Below, piece after piece: positions 34,471 through 42,393 of a stretch of DNA of 64,000 nucleotides. Location: the NCBI GenBank assembly GCA_945897365.1, contig CAMDFD010000005.1:112103-176102 (forward strand), given 5' to 3'. The position numbers and the translations under genes are program-made. Each line of letters starts with the position of its first letter. Position 1 is the stretch's first letter. The notes under the pieces were generated by a model. That model ran no database searches. It was not told where the DNA came from and saw only the letters and a list, made by a program, of their open reading frames with translations. The DNA is from Bordetella parapertussis. Its GTDB lineage: Bacteria > Pseudomonadota > Gammaproteobacteria > Burkholderiales > Burkholderiaceae_B.

Positions 34471-35082
34471 TTAAAGCGTTGGGATCGGGCTCGCCTCTTC
34501 AGGTATTGGGGTGCGATTGACATTGAGCACCATTGATACCATGACGTAATAACCACTGACGACCATCAAATCGACCGCCCCTTGCTCGCCGAACAGGTCG
34601 ACGACAGCCTTGTAGTGAGGGTCGCTGACTTGATGTGTTTCTTGCAGTTCATGACAAAAGTTGTAGACAGCCTCTTCGTCAGCTTGCATGTTCTTCGGAC
34701 GCTTACCTTGAGCGAGATCGGCGGCCAGAGCTGGATTGAGTCCTTCTTTGAGTGCGAGACGCAGATGCGCATACCACTCATATTGCGCCGTCCAGGTTCG
34801 TGCGGTAATTAAAATCGCCCATTCATTTAAATGTTTTGGAATACTGCTGTCAAACCGTAAGTATTCGCCAACCATCCGTAAACGTTCGGCTAGTACAGGG
34901 CTTCGTAGCAGCACATTAAAAGGCGCACCCAGGCTCGTCGCGCCTTGCACGACGCCCTTGCTGCCGGTGCCCGAAACCCGGCCTGACATCAAGCCATCGA
35001 AATATTTTTTTTGGTCAGCCGACATTTCGTCTACATGGAGACGTTTAAAGCGTTGTTGATCATTGCTATTATTTTGGCTCAT
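34471..35082 (-). CDS. Carboxymuconolactone decarboxylase-like protein
   Basis: 203 residues. The CMD-type helical core is around 55-185: GAPFNVLLRSPVLAERLRMVGEYLR, LNEWAILITARTWTAQYEWYAH and GEQGAVDLMVVSGYYVMVSMVLN. The AhpD CxxC motif is absent. Related proteins occur in many aromatic-acid or lactone catabolic clusters, but the reaction here is unknown. It is first in an apparent operon with the TAXI receptor and TRAP permease, implying action on the transported solute. AAGGAG lies 9 nt upstream of the ATG. Confidence 0.8.
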   Translation of the reverse strand: MSQNNSNDQQRFKRLHVDEMSADQKKYFDGLMSGRVSGTGSKGVVQGATSLGAPFNVLLRSPVLAERLRMVGEYLRFDSSIPKHLNEWAILITARTWTAQYEWYAHLRLALKEGLNPALAADLAQGKRPKNMQADEEAVYNFCHELQETHQVSDPHYKAVVDLFGEQGAVDLMVVSGYYVMVSMVLNVNRTPIPEEASPIPTL

Positions 35083-35223
35083 AAGAGGAGTCTCCTTGTT
35101 GAAAATATAACTTTAGAGTAGTTTAAAGCCATTATCTGCTTGGGGTTAATGCCCTCTACTAAAATGAAAAGACTTCAAATCAATCAGGTTTGTCTGATTA
35201 ATGCCCCAAGGGGTAGGTGCCAT

Positions 35224-35637
35224 ATGAAGAATTCTTTGCTTTTAAAGCGCTTAGCGCGTGCCGTTTCTTTGAGTGCAGGTCTGTTGGCCAGTTCGGCCCA
35301 GGCACAGTGGCTCAATTTGCATGAAGATGCCACTCTGGTCACCTACACGGAACGTGGGGAGATCGTGAGGACCGATATTTTTGTGAATGTCGCCGAAATG
35401 TTGGACTACAAACAAAAGATGCGCGACCAAAAAGGTTTGGTTTTTCATTCAGTCGTGATTCGAGCCCAATACAACTGTCGTGACAATCGCGTGCGCACAT
35501 ACACCATCGATTTTCATGAGGCGCGTATGGCGGGCGGTCAGGTCGTTAAAACTGAAAAGGTCTACAGCCCATGGCAGCCGATTAACCCTCGGAGTGTCGA
35601 ACAAAATTTAAAAAACTTCGCCTGTGATCCAAAGTAG
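35224..35637 (+). CDS. Surface-adhesin-E-like exported protein
   Basis: 137 residues from ATG 35224 (AGGGGTAGGT upstream). The signal peptide is 1-26 (LARAVSLSAGLLASSAQAQ). The mature part resembles adhesin-E-type domains: a short beta strand set with DATLVTYTERGEIVRTDIFV, SVVIRAQYNCRDNRVRTYTID and a final NLKNFACDPK, giving two cysteines likely bonded. Similar small proteins are common and mostly uncharacterised in Burkholderiales. It stands alone between the CMD operon and the response-regulator gene. Confidence 0.65.
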   Translation: MKNSLLLKRLARAVSLSAGLLASSAQAQWLNLHEDATLVTYTERGEIVRTDIFVNVAEMLDYKQKMRDQKGLVFHSVVIRAQYNCRDNRVRTYTIDFHEARMAGGQVVKTEKVYSPWQPINPRSVEQNLKNFACDPK

Positions 35638-35756
35638 TTCTATAAGTCTTGCATGCTCAGGATGAAGCGCTGAGAGCTTCTGCGAGAGGTTTTTGCTGTG
35701 ATGCGTGCCTTGGCAATTAGAATCCCTAGCTTGTATACGTCACTGTCCGGTTCACA

Positions 35757-36473
35757 ATGGCTCAAGCTAACGTTGGCGTTCGTATTGCCTTGGTTGAGGA
35801 TGACCCCTTGCTGCGCAAGGAAATTTTTTTTCATCTTAAAGAATGCGGATATCAGGTGTTTGGCGTGGCGAACGGCAAATCACTCGATGAGCTGCTGATT
35901 ACCGAACCGATTGATATTTTTATATTAGATCTCACGCTGTCAGGCGAAGACGGCCTGAGCATTGCGAGTCGGATTCGCAAGAGCACCCCCAATGTTGGGA
36001 TCATTATGATGACAGCACGTGGTTCAACTGCGGATCGCATCAAGGGTTATGAGTCAGGCGCGGATATTTATTTCTACAAACCGATCTCGCCAGACGAGCT
36101 TGTGGCAGGATTGCGTAGTTTGACACGACGGCTGAGCAATAATTTGATCAATAACCGCTGGAAGCTTTGCCTAAAAGACCGCTCAATCTTGGGTCCCGCT
36201 CAGTGGCAGCGTGCCAGGCTGACGAATAGTGAAAAAGTGTTTATGTTGGGATTGATTCAGGCTCACAATCACACACTCGATACTGATGTGATTGTTGAAA
36301 TATTGAGTCAGCGTGCAAGCAAAGAAGAAATGGGTAAGCATGCCTTAGAAAGCTTGGTCAGTCGCTTGAGGCGTAAATTGGCCTCGATCTCTGAACCTGA
36401 TGCAGATGTAGCCATTAAATCTGTCTGGGGTATTGGTTATCAACTCTGCATTCCCGTTGATATTGAAACTTAG
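35757..36473 (+). CDS. OmpR/PhoB-type response regulator
   Basis: 238 residues. The receiver domain is at 5-120 with acidic pocket ED in ALVEDDPLL, phospho-acceptor Asp in FILDLTLSGEDG, Thr in MMTARGS and Lys in YFYKPIS. A C-terminal winged helix (about 145-235) has ESLVSRLRRKLASIS and IKSVWGIGYQLC. No histidine kinase gene is adjacent, so it is an orphan regulator. It lies 9 nt upstream of the CmlA-like oxygenase gene in the same direction and probably shares its transcript, suggesting it controls this oxygenase/exporter region. Confidence 0.88.
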   Translation: MAQANVGVRIALVEDDPLLRKEIFFHLKECGYQVFGVANGKSLDELLITEPIDIFILDLTLSGEDGLSIASRIRKSTPNVGIIMMTARGSTADRIKGYESGADIYFYKPISPDELVAGLRSLTRRLSNNLINNRWKLCLKDRSILGPAQWQRARLTNSEKVFMLGLIQAHNHTLDTDVIVEILSQRASKEEMGKHALESLVSRLRRKLASISEPDADVAIKSVWGIGYQLCIPVDIET

Positions 36474-36482
36474 TTATTTGGA

Positions 36483-38081
36483 ATGAGCATGTCAAATTTA
36501 GTGACACTTAAGTCGGATGTGGTGATCGAGCCTTTGATTGAGCGCTGGTATGCGTGGTCACACCTGGTTTCGCCCGCGACTGCAGCGCTGAATGTGCCGT
36601 TTCGCCATCTCACTTTGCTTGAATCGTTTGTGAGTGCGCCTGATATACACGCGGCCGCCTGTAAAAATCCGAGTCTGCGAGGAGGACCTTTCGTTGATCT
36701 GCCCGTCGATGCCGTCGATCAGGTGCGTGATTTGATCGCGCAGACAAAGAAACACCAAGAGCATCAGATTGCCTTCGGTGAGGCGTTAAAAGAAGCCTAT
36801 CGAATGGTCTTAAAGCAGGCCGATGGTTTCAGTATTGAAAAACTTTATCAGACCTTGCCTGCGCCTGTTCGTGGCTATGTCGAATTGTTTTACACAGTGG
36901 GGGGGCATCCTGATTTACGTGTGATTGAGCCTATGCTTTATCGAAGTCCGGCATTCAATCCCGCTTCACAGTCAGCGTTGATATATCAAGCGAAGGGTGA
37001 TGATCGTTCTTTTGCATTTAGTACGCCTCGTTTGCCGCGGCAGGATGCCGTGGAGCTCGAGCGTCCCTTTACGGACGAGATTTATGATTATTTGGCGTCT
37101 TTACGGTTGACCCCCCAACCACTTGACGCGGTGCTAGAGCGTCTGTCGCAAGCGGGTGTGACGAATGAAAAGTTTCGGGATTTCCTAACCGACACTCCAC
37201 TCCAAAACATAGATCGCACGCACAAAGGCGGAACACGTTGGCGTTATTTTGGTCACGCTTGTATCTTGGTCCAAGCCAATGATGGGACGAACGTCTTGGT
37301 TGACCCGATCGTTGCGTACGAAACGAGTGGGGGCGTTAAGCGTTTTGTTTTAGCAGATTTGCCCGAGCGTATCGATTATGTGGTGTTGACCCACAACCAT
37401 GCTGATCATGTCTTGTTGGAAACCTTGTTGGCGTTACGTTACAAGATTGAAACGATCGTCGTACCCACTGCCGGTGGTGGGTTGGCCGATCCCTCGCTCA
37501 AGCTCATGCTGCAGTCGATTGGTTTTAAAAAGGTTGTTGAAATCGATCCACTTGGTAACGTAGAGAGTGGTGATATACGGATTACGGCGCTGCCGTTTTT
37601 GGGAGAGCATGGCGATCTGGATATTCGTTCAAAGGCCGCATGGCTCGTCAAGGCCGGTTCACAAAGTTTTCTTTTTGCCGCGGATAGCAATAATCTTGAA
37701 CCTTTGATTTACGAACACCTGAGAGAGATGTTTGGTCCGATTGAGACCTTATTTATAGGCCAGGAGTGCCAAGGTGCACCATTTAGTTGGACCTATGGAC
37801 CGCTGTTGCCTTTTCCTGTTGATCGTAAAAAAGATCAAACGCGACGTTTGAACGGCTCGGATGCGGTGCGCGGGATCGAGGTCGTCAAGAGCTTGGGTAG
37901 TCAAAAAGTGTATGTCTATGCGATGGGCGCTGAGCCCTGGTTGCAATACGTGACAAGCATTGATCCTTCAGAAGACACGGTGCCTGCTGTCAATGCCCGC
38001 CAGCTTGTTGCGGCTTGCCAAGCGTTGGGGTTGCACTCAGAAAGGCTCTTCGGGAGCGCGGATGTAACGTTACCCGCTTGA
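36483..38081 (+). CDS. CmlA-type diiron beta-hydroxylase homologue (metallo-beta-lactamase fold)
   Basis: 532 residues, the length I recall for CmlA, the diiron monooxygenase that beta-hydroxylates an amino acid tethered to a nonribosomal peptide synthetase in chloramphenicol synthesis. Residues 1-245 form the extra N-terminal domain; a beta-lactamase fold follows with H304-N-H306-A-D308-H309, E375 in LPFLGEHGD and D401 in FAADSNN. The Glu in LGEH (where hydrolases have His) corresponds to the Glu of CmlA. The GQECQGAPFSWTYGPLLP and YAMGAEPWL stretches are typical of this family. No synthetase is nearby, but an MbtH-like gene is. Start: ATG 36483, or ATG 36489 with TTTGGA at better spacing. 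Its end overlaps the convergent JmjC-like gene by 12 nt. Confidence 0.78.
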   Translation: MSMSNLVTLKSDVVIEPLIERWYAWSHLVSPATAALNVPFRHLTLLESFVSAPDIHAAACKNPSLRGGPFVDLPVDAVDQVRDLIAQTKKHQEHQIAFGEALKEAYRMVLKQADGFSIEKLYQTLPAPVRGYVELFYTVGGHPDLRVIEPMLYRSPAFNPASQSALIYQAKGDDRSFAFSTPRLPRQDAVELERPFTDEIYDYLASLRLTPQPLDAVLERLSQAGVTNEKFRDFLTDTPLQNIDRTHKGGTRWRYFGHACILVQANDGTNVLVDPIVAYETSGGVKRFVLADLPERIDYVVLTHNHADHVLLETLLALRYKIETIVVPTAGGGLADPSLKLMLQSIGFKKVVEIDPLGNVESGDIRITALPFLGEHGDLDIRSKAAWLVKAGSQSFLFAADSNNLEPLIYEHLREMFGPIETLFIGQECQGAPFSWTYGPLLPFPVDRKKDQTRRLNGSDAVRGIEVVKSLGSQKVYVYAMGAEPWLQYVTSIDPSEDTVPAVNARQLVAACQALGLHSERLFGSADVTLPA

Positions 38082-38990
38082 GGCAGAGAAACTAAAGGAA
38101 TTTTTTATTTTATTTTTAAGTTGGTACAGGTGCGCAAGACCATAGAGAAAACCAGCTTGGGGTGCTTTGTGATAGCGCCAGATCGGATCGACTTTCCAAA
38201 AGCGATTGACCGAACATATGTAGTCATGACCGAGCGCTTCGATTTCATGCCACCAGCCCACCGGCATATAAAGCGTTTCACCTTCGGTTAATTCAACGGT
38301 TCTTCGTTCAGCGAGTGCCGTGCGTAAAAGAGGGTGCTTTTCGAAATCGGGATTGTCGATGTAAACCTGACTGAAGTTGGGTCTAAGTCCGACATGCGAC
38401 ATTTCGAAGGGATATAGGCCTTCTTGAACGCTCGGTGGAAATAAAGAAACTCTTTTTGTTCCACGAAATTGCGACAGCGTGCCGTCTTGGCCATCATAGT
38501 GCAATGGCTCGACATGACCACCTGGGCCTACCCAAACATTGACATCGTTTGGCATTTGACGACGGAGTCCTGTTTTCTCTGCAATCAAGTCAATCCCGGG
38601 TCCGACAACCTGACGAAAAGGCGTGGCGCCCATATCAACCATCGCGAGATAGATGCTGTCTCGCTTGGCTTCTCCGTTACGCAGAAGGCGGCAATACTCA
38701 TTGACACTCATCTTGCGCATTTCGCAGTAATTTTTCCACTCAACTTTAGGTGTTGAAAAACGTTCGGGGCCATAGACGCGAACGGACACTTCCATATCAC
38801 CAACAAAAGAAGTGATTTTTTCAACATCAACAGGGATATTGTCATTGAACGCATCCGTCAAAATGACAGGTTTGTTTTGACGTTGAAATTCATGATGAAA
38901 AAGGCGAGGAGAGATACTATTGATCGAAACGCGTTCAATAGTATCGGGGTTTGAAGAAGAGATCTGCTGAGGATGGTTCATCGATTTCAA
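38070..38990 (-). CDS. JmjC/cupin-like Fe(II)/2-oxoglutarate dioxygenase
   Basis: 306 residues. An N-terminal cupin_8/JmjC-type region (PVILTDAFNDNIPV) precedes the core VEPLHYDGQDGTLSQFRGTK, which supplies the H-x-D metal pair. The distal His is in LYMPVGWWHEIEALG, and RVSLFPPSVQEGLYPF is the usual following strand. Such enzymes hydroxylate amino-acid side chains in proteins or peptides. The start overlaps the stop of the PhyH gene (ATGA), so the two dioxygenases are co-expressed, downstream of the MbtH-like gene. Substrate unknown; a free or carrier-bound amino acid is plausible from context. Confidence 0.82.
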   Translation of the reverse strand: MKSMNHPQQISSSNPDTIERVSINSISPRLFHHEFQRQNKPVILTDAFNDNIPVDVEKITSFVGDMEVSVRVYGPERFSTPKVEWKNYCEMRKMSVNEYCRLLRNGEAKRDSIYLAMVDMGATPFRQVVGPGIDLIAEKTGLRRQMPNDVNVWVGPGGHVEPLHYDGQDGTLSQFRGTKRVSLFPPSVQEGLYPFEMSHVGLRPNFSQVYIDNPDFEKHPLLRTALAERRTVELTEGETLYMPVGWWHEIEALGHDYICSVNRFWKVDPIWRYHKAPQAGFLYGLAHLYQLKNKIKNSFSFSASSG

Positions 38991-39814
38991 TGAGATGCGA
39001 TCAGTTGCGCGGATTCTCGAGCTCTTAGCGGCTGATAGTCGGATCCGTTCAGAAACTCTGGACGAAGTTTTTTGGGGGGATTCAGCGCAATGTTGCTCAC
39101 GGCGTTGTAGGTGAGTATTGCGATACGACGATTGTGGGGCGAAATATTGGGCGGTGATGCATGCACCAAGTTGCCGTGGAACCAGACTGCTGTCCCTTTT
39201 TTCCCTGTCGCGGCAAACAAACCCCCGGATGCCACCAGCTTAGTCACTAAAGGACCATCGATCTGATAGGTAAGCGCAGCGCTGACGTTTCCTTGCCAAC
39301 CTTCGGGGGCATCCTCAGCCTTGGGTGCATCAACGCAACCAATTTCATGGGAGCCAGGTATGAAGAAGAGCGGGCCATTAAACTGATCAATATCGTCTAA
39401 AAAAATCATTACGCTAGCGATATTGGAAGTGGGAATATTGTCTTCGTTACGCCAGTAGATATAGTCTTGATGCCAGGGCCACATTTCACCCGAGAAGGCT
39501 TGCTTAACATTCACTTTCAGTTGGTGAATGTACACATGATCATCGAGGAGTTGTTGTGCAGGTTCTAAAAACTGCGGTGCACGAATCAGCTCTTTGTAGG
39601 CATCATCGTAAAGGTGGCATCCATGAAAGGCACGATAGGTTTTGCCATCTTTTTCTAAAACGTGACCCGGGTAAGTGTGAGCCTGAAAAGACATGGTGCG
39701 CGCCAACAACAGATCAGTGGCCTCTTCACTGAGCGCCTGTTCTTGAACTAAATACCCATCGCGCTTGTAAGCGGTAATTTCATGCGCTGTGAGTTTCATG
39801 ATCGAGTGATCCAT
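38987..39814 (-). CDS. Phytanoyl-CoA dioxygenase (PhyH) family hydroxylase
   Basis: 275 residues. The metal-binding H-x-D is in MWPWHQDYIYWRN (residue about 120), the distal His in GNLVHASPPNISPHNR, and the 2-oxoglutarate Arg in the same stretch. Because the Asp is kept, it should be a hydroxylase, not a SyrB2-like halogenase (which has Ala/Gly there). Pieces such as GPLFFIPGSHEIG are typical of amino-acid and ectoine hydroxylases of this family. ATG 39814 or 39799 are both possible starts. It lies between an MbtH-like gene (51 nt upstream) and a JmjC-like dioxygenase (overlapping). Confidence 0.85.
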   Translation of the reverse strand: MDHSIMKLTAHEITAYKRDGYLVQEQALSEEATDLLLARTMSFQAHTYPGHVLEKDGKTYRAFHGCHLYDDAYKELIRAPQFLEPAQQLLDDHVYIHQLKVNVKQAFSGEMWPWHQDYIYWRNEDNIPTSNIASVMIFLDDIDQFNGPLFFIPGSHEIGCVDAPKAEDAPEGWQGNVSAALTYQIDGPLVTKLVASGGLFAATGKKGTAVWFHGNLVHASPPNISPHNRRIAILTYNAVSNIALNPPKKLRPEFLNGSDYQPLRARESAQLIASH

Positions 39815-39865
39815 CGTTTACAAGCGTTAAAGTCGGCACTGGCTATAGGTGTCGTTAAAGTATTT

Positions 39866-40111
39866 TTAATCATGAGTCTGCTTTGGAGCCATTGCGCGCT
39901 GAAGACTGAGGGGACGCATGTCCGTCCATTCGCGATCGACATACGCCGAGGCTTCAGTTTTTGAGCCGCTAAAGCCCGTCTCTACCCAACCGTCTGGTGT
40001 TGTTTTTTGCTCAGGCCAAAGTGAATACTGACCCTCGGAGTTTTTGATCACTTTAAACAGATCTCCGTCAATGGTGTAAGCATTAATGGGGGTAGTTTCC
40101 TGGGTCGACAT
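39866..40111 (-). CDS. MbtH-like protein (NRPS adenylation-domain partner)
   Basis: 81 residues carrying the full MbtH signature: NSEGQYSLWP (24-33), P-x-GW (39-42), a central Gly/Lys turn and EWTDMRPLSL (61-70), with the three conserved tryptophans W32, W42 and W62. MbtH proteins bind and stabilise adenylation domains of nonribosomal peptide synthetases and related amino-acid-activating enzymes. None is encoded in this window, so the partner must be elsewhere or is non-canonical. It heads the minus-strand dioxygenase operon. GGA lies 9 nt before the ATG. Confidence 0.92.
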   Translation of the reverse strand: MSTQETTPINAYTIDGDLFKVIKNSEGQYSLWPEQKTTPDGWVETGFSGSKTEASAYVDREWTDMRPLSLQRAMAPKQTHD

Positions 40112-40352
40112 ATTGATTATTCCAATGAGTCATTAAAGGGCGATCAGCAAGTGTGCTAAATATTCGCATCAAGAAGGATCTATTATCGGTCAAGTTACTG
40201 ATTTAAAAACAAATGAAGCTCTTGAATCCTCGCATCCTGAGCACCTGTACCCCGTCATGTTGATTGTCGGATTGCGAGGAACTGAGAGGGATTGTGAGGG
40301 TTATCAAAGATGCGAGGTGACAATATGGGTAAGTCTGTTTTCAGGATCAATA
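40112..40352. promoter_or_regulatory. Divergent promoter region between mbtH-like and DUF697-ParA operons
   Basis: 241 bp without a supported gene between divergent starts, so it must hold promoters for both operons. An in-frame upward extension of the plus-strand gene exists to 40257, but the AGGAT site belongs to ATG 40353. G-rich short repeats (GGATTGCGAGG, GGGATTGTGAGGG) occur at about 40268-40302; their role is unknown. No clear -35/-10 pair. Confidence 0.35.
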
Positions 40353-40847
40353 ATGACCATTACGATTGACGTTGAGGCCATCGAGGTTTATCCAAGCAAG
40401 TTTCAACTCATGCGGCTTCAAGAAGCGAATCGCTTGGTAGAGTCTGCAGCGCGCTGGAGCTTGGCCGTTGGATTGATCCCCATCCCTGTTTTAGATGCAG
40501 CCGTCCTAGCCGCGGTGCAAACCAAATTACTCATGAATTTGTCTGCCCTTTATGGTGAAAAAGTTGAAAAACAGCGCGCCTCTTCGGTCGTTTCGGTGTT
40601 GCTGGGTTCTTTAGTGCCCTTGGGCCTGACTAAAACCGCCGTTGGCGCGACTGCCAAGATTTTTCCGGGGGCGGGTACAGTGATTGGTTCTATTGCGATG
40701 TCGACAATGGGGGCAACTGCGACTAAAGTGATCGGTCAGGTTTTTGTGAGGCATTTCGAACAGGGTGGAACGTTCTTGAAATTCCGCGAAGCAAATTTGA
40801 TGGATGAATTTAGAAAAGAATTTAAAAGAACTGACTTTAGACGTTAA
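40353..40847 (+). CDS. DUF697-like membrane-associated protein (paralogue B)
   Basis: 164 residues. W35 and LIPIPVLD (41-48) open the domain, followed by VQTKLLMNLSALYGEKVEK, two hydrophobic Gly/Ala-rich stretches (about 68-90, 98-125) and VFVRHFEQGGTF, ending in a charged basic tail. It aligns without large gaps with the protein at 19130 and more distantly with 41620. ATG 40353 with CAGGAT upstream was chosen over the longer frame. The ParA gene starts 2 nt after its stop, so the two proteins are tightly coupled. Function unknown; membrane or vesicle association is inferred from hydrophobicity. Confidence 0.72.
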   Translation: MTITIDVEAIEVYPSKFQLMRLQEANRLVESAARWSLAVGLIPIPVLDAAVLAAVQTKLLMNLSALYGEKVEKQRASSVVSVLLGSLVPLGLTKTAVGATAKIFPGAGTVIGSIAMSTMGATATKVIGQVFVRHFEQGGTFLKFREANLMDEFRKEFKRTDFRR

Positions 40848-40849
40848 TC

Positions 40850-41608
40850 ATGCAAATAATCGCGATTTCTAATTTGAAAGGTGGTTGTGCCAAAACGACC
40901 ACCTCGGTTAATTTGGCCGCTGGTTTGGCTCTTGAGGGTCGGCGCGTTTTACTGATTGATCTTGACCCACAAGGCAACTCAACCGAATGGTTAGGTATTG
41001 GAGCGCCGAGCGAGGGTAGTTTTGAATTACTGACGACTGACTGCACGCTCGATAGCTTGATCCACGACTCAAGCGTTCAGGGCGTTTCACTGATTGCAGG
41101 GTCTGGGGCCTTGTCGAAACTTGAGCGGGTGCTTGCGAAAGCCGATGAGCCAGAAACGCATTTAAAAAAACGCTTGGCTACGCTGCGAAAGCAGCAGTGG
41201 GATGTTGTCATTTTGGACACGCCTCCAACGTTAGGACTCTTGACCCTGAATGCCCTGACGGTTGCGCATCAGTTGTTAGTTCCTGTCACGACTCAGGTTT
41301 TGTCTTTATCTGGTGTCGCGCAATTGATGCAAACCGTCGATGATGTGCGTGAAAACTTGAATCCTAAGCTCAAATTACTTGGCTTGGTGGCTTGTCGTGT
41401 CAATCTGAGAACGTTACATTCTCAAGACGTTGTCCAAGCGCTGACGGAGAGTTTCGGTAAAAAACTATTAAGAACACACATTAGAGAAAATATACGACTC
41501 GCTGAGGCGCCTTCCTTCAATAAAAGTATTTTTCAATACAGTCCCAAATCCGGTGCGTCAGAGGATTACCGCTCATTGGCGCGCGAAGTCCTTTCACTTA
41601 CAAAGTAA
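40850..41608 (+). CDS. Orphan ParA/MinD-family ATPase
   Basis: 252 residues. The deviant Walker A is KGGCAKTTT (10-18) with the signature Lys at 10 and catalytic Lys at 15; the usual Gly before that Lys is Ala. Walker A' lies in LIDLDPQGNST, and Walker B in VVILDTPPTLG. No ParB gene or parS-like repeats are nearby and the setting is chromosomal. Orphan ParAs of this kind position cargo (chemoreceptor arrays, carboxysomes, other assemblies) by patterning on the nucleoid. Here it lies between two DUF697-like genes and upstream of a peptide exporter, so a role in placing a membrane-bound assembly is a reasonable inference. Confidence 0.9.
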   Translation: MQIIAISNLKGGCAKTTTSVNLAAGLALEGRRVLLIDLDPQGNSTEWLGIGAPSEGSFELLTTDCTLDSLIHDSSVQGVSLIAGSGALSKLERVLAKADEPETHLKKRLATLRKQQWDVVILDTPPTLGLLTLNALTVAHQLLVPVTTQVLSLSGVAQLMQTVDDVRENLNPKLKLLGLVACRVNLRTLHSQDVVQALTESFGKKLLRTHIRENIRLAEAPSFNKSIFQYSPKSGASEDYRSLAREVLSLTK

Positions 41609-41619
41609 AAAGGTTATGT

Positions 41620-42354
41620 ATGGCTACGAAGCGCACGACAACCATTGGTTCAAATCCCTTGAAATCATCGAAATCCTCGAAAGCAGAGAAGGTCAAAAAC
41701 GTTGAGAAAACTGCGGCGCCACCAGCCGTAGAGGCAAAAAGTTTGCCGACGCAGTCGCCCGAAGTAAAAAAGCGTGTGCGACGGACAAATAAAGAAACCG
41801 AGGCTTTATTTGCCGAGCAGTTGAAAGTCGATGTACCCAGCGTGGCGGCAAAGGTCGAGCCGACACGGGAGGCTGACGTCTTCACTAGCGAGCGACACCG
41901 TGAAGCCATGGCGATTGTTAAAACCTGGTCGCAATGGGCTGTCGTTGCAGGACTGACGCCTGTTCCTATATTGGATGCCCTGGCAATGTCAGGTGCACAG
42001 ATCAAGCTCATCCAATTACTTTGCAAGCATTACGAAGTGCCTTTCGAACAAAAAGTCGCGATAGCGGTTGCGGCTGGCTTGATCGGCGGTACGGCTACCT
42101 CTGCGATCGCGACAGGCATGACGCGCGTATTGATGAAAAATATTCCCATCGCGGGACAAATTTTTAACTTAACCGTTGAGCCAGCGCTTTCTTATGGCTC
42201 AACCTATGCAATCGGAGCGTCCTTTGTGAGGCATTTCGAGTCCAAAGGCAATCTGTCAAACTTTAAAAGTGAGCAGATGGAAGACTATGCGACGGAACAA
42301 TATAAAAAAGGAAAAAAAATGTTCTTTAGCAAGAAAAGTGCTGTGCCCGCATAA
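41620..42354 (+). CDS. DUF697-like protein with basic N-terminal extension (paralogue C)
   Basis: 244 residues. Residues 1-90 are Lys/Ser/Pro/Ala-rich and probably disordered, with basic patches (EVKKRVRRTNKET). The DUF697-like part begins at W106 with LTPVPILD (112-119), AQIKLIQLLCKHY, hydrophobic stretches and SFVRHFESKGNLSNF, then a very basic C-terminus. The positively charged tail could contact DNA or the ParA protein, whose gene ends 11 nt upstream. The exporter gene follows 39 nt downstream. Function unknown. Confidence 0.72.
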   Translation: MATKRTTTIGSNPLKSSKSSKAEKVKNVEKTAAPPAVEAKSLPTQSPEVKKRVRRTNKETEALFAEQLKVDVPSVAAKVEPTREADVFTSERHREAMAIVKTWSQWAVVAGLTPVPILDALAMSGAQIKLIQLLCKHYEVPFEQKVAIAVAAGLIGGTATSAIATGMTRVLMKNIPIAGQIFNLTVEPALSYGSTYAIGASFVRHFESKGNLSNFKSEQMEDYATEQYKKGKKMFFSKKSAVPA

Positions 42355-42393
42355 TATAGCTTCTCAACCTATTGAACGTGGTGTGATCCTTAT

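Noticed and set aside
36483..38081. Ordinary metallo-beta-lactamase-fold hydrolase
   Set aside because: The 245-residue N-terminal domain, overall length and Glu in LGEH match the CmlA-type oxygenase group instead.
38987..39814. SyrB2-type halogenase
   Set aside because: The metal motif is HQD with the Asp kept; halogenases of this family have Ala or Gly at that place.
40850..41608. Plasmid partition locus
   Set aside because: No ParB, no repeated centromere-like sites and no replication gene; the surroundings are metabolic chromosome genes.
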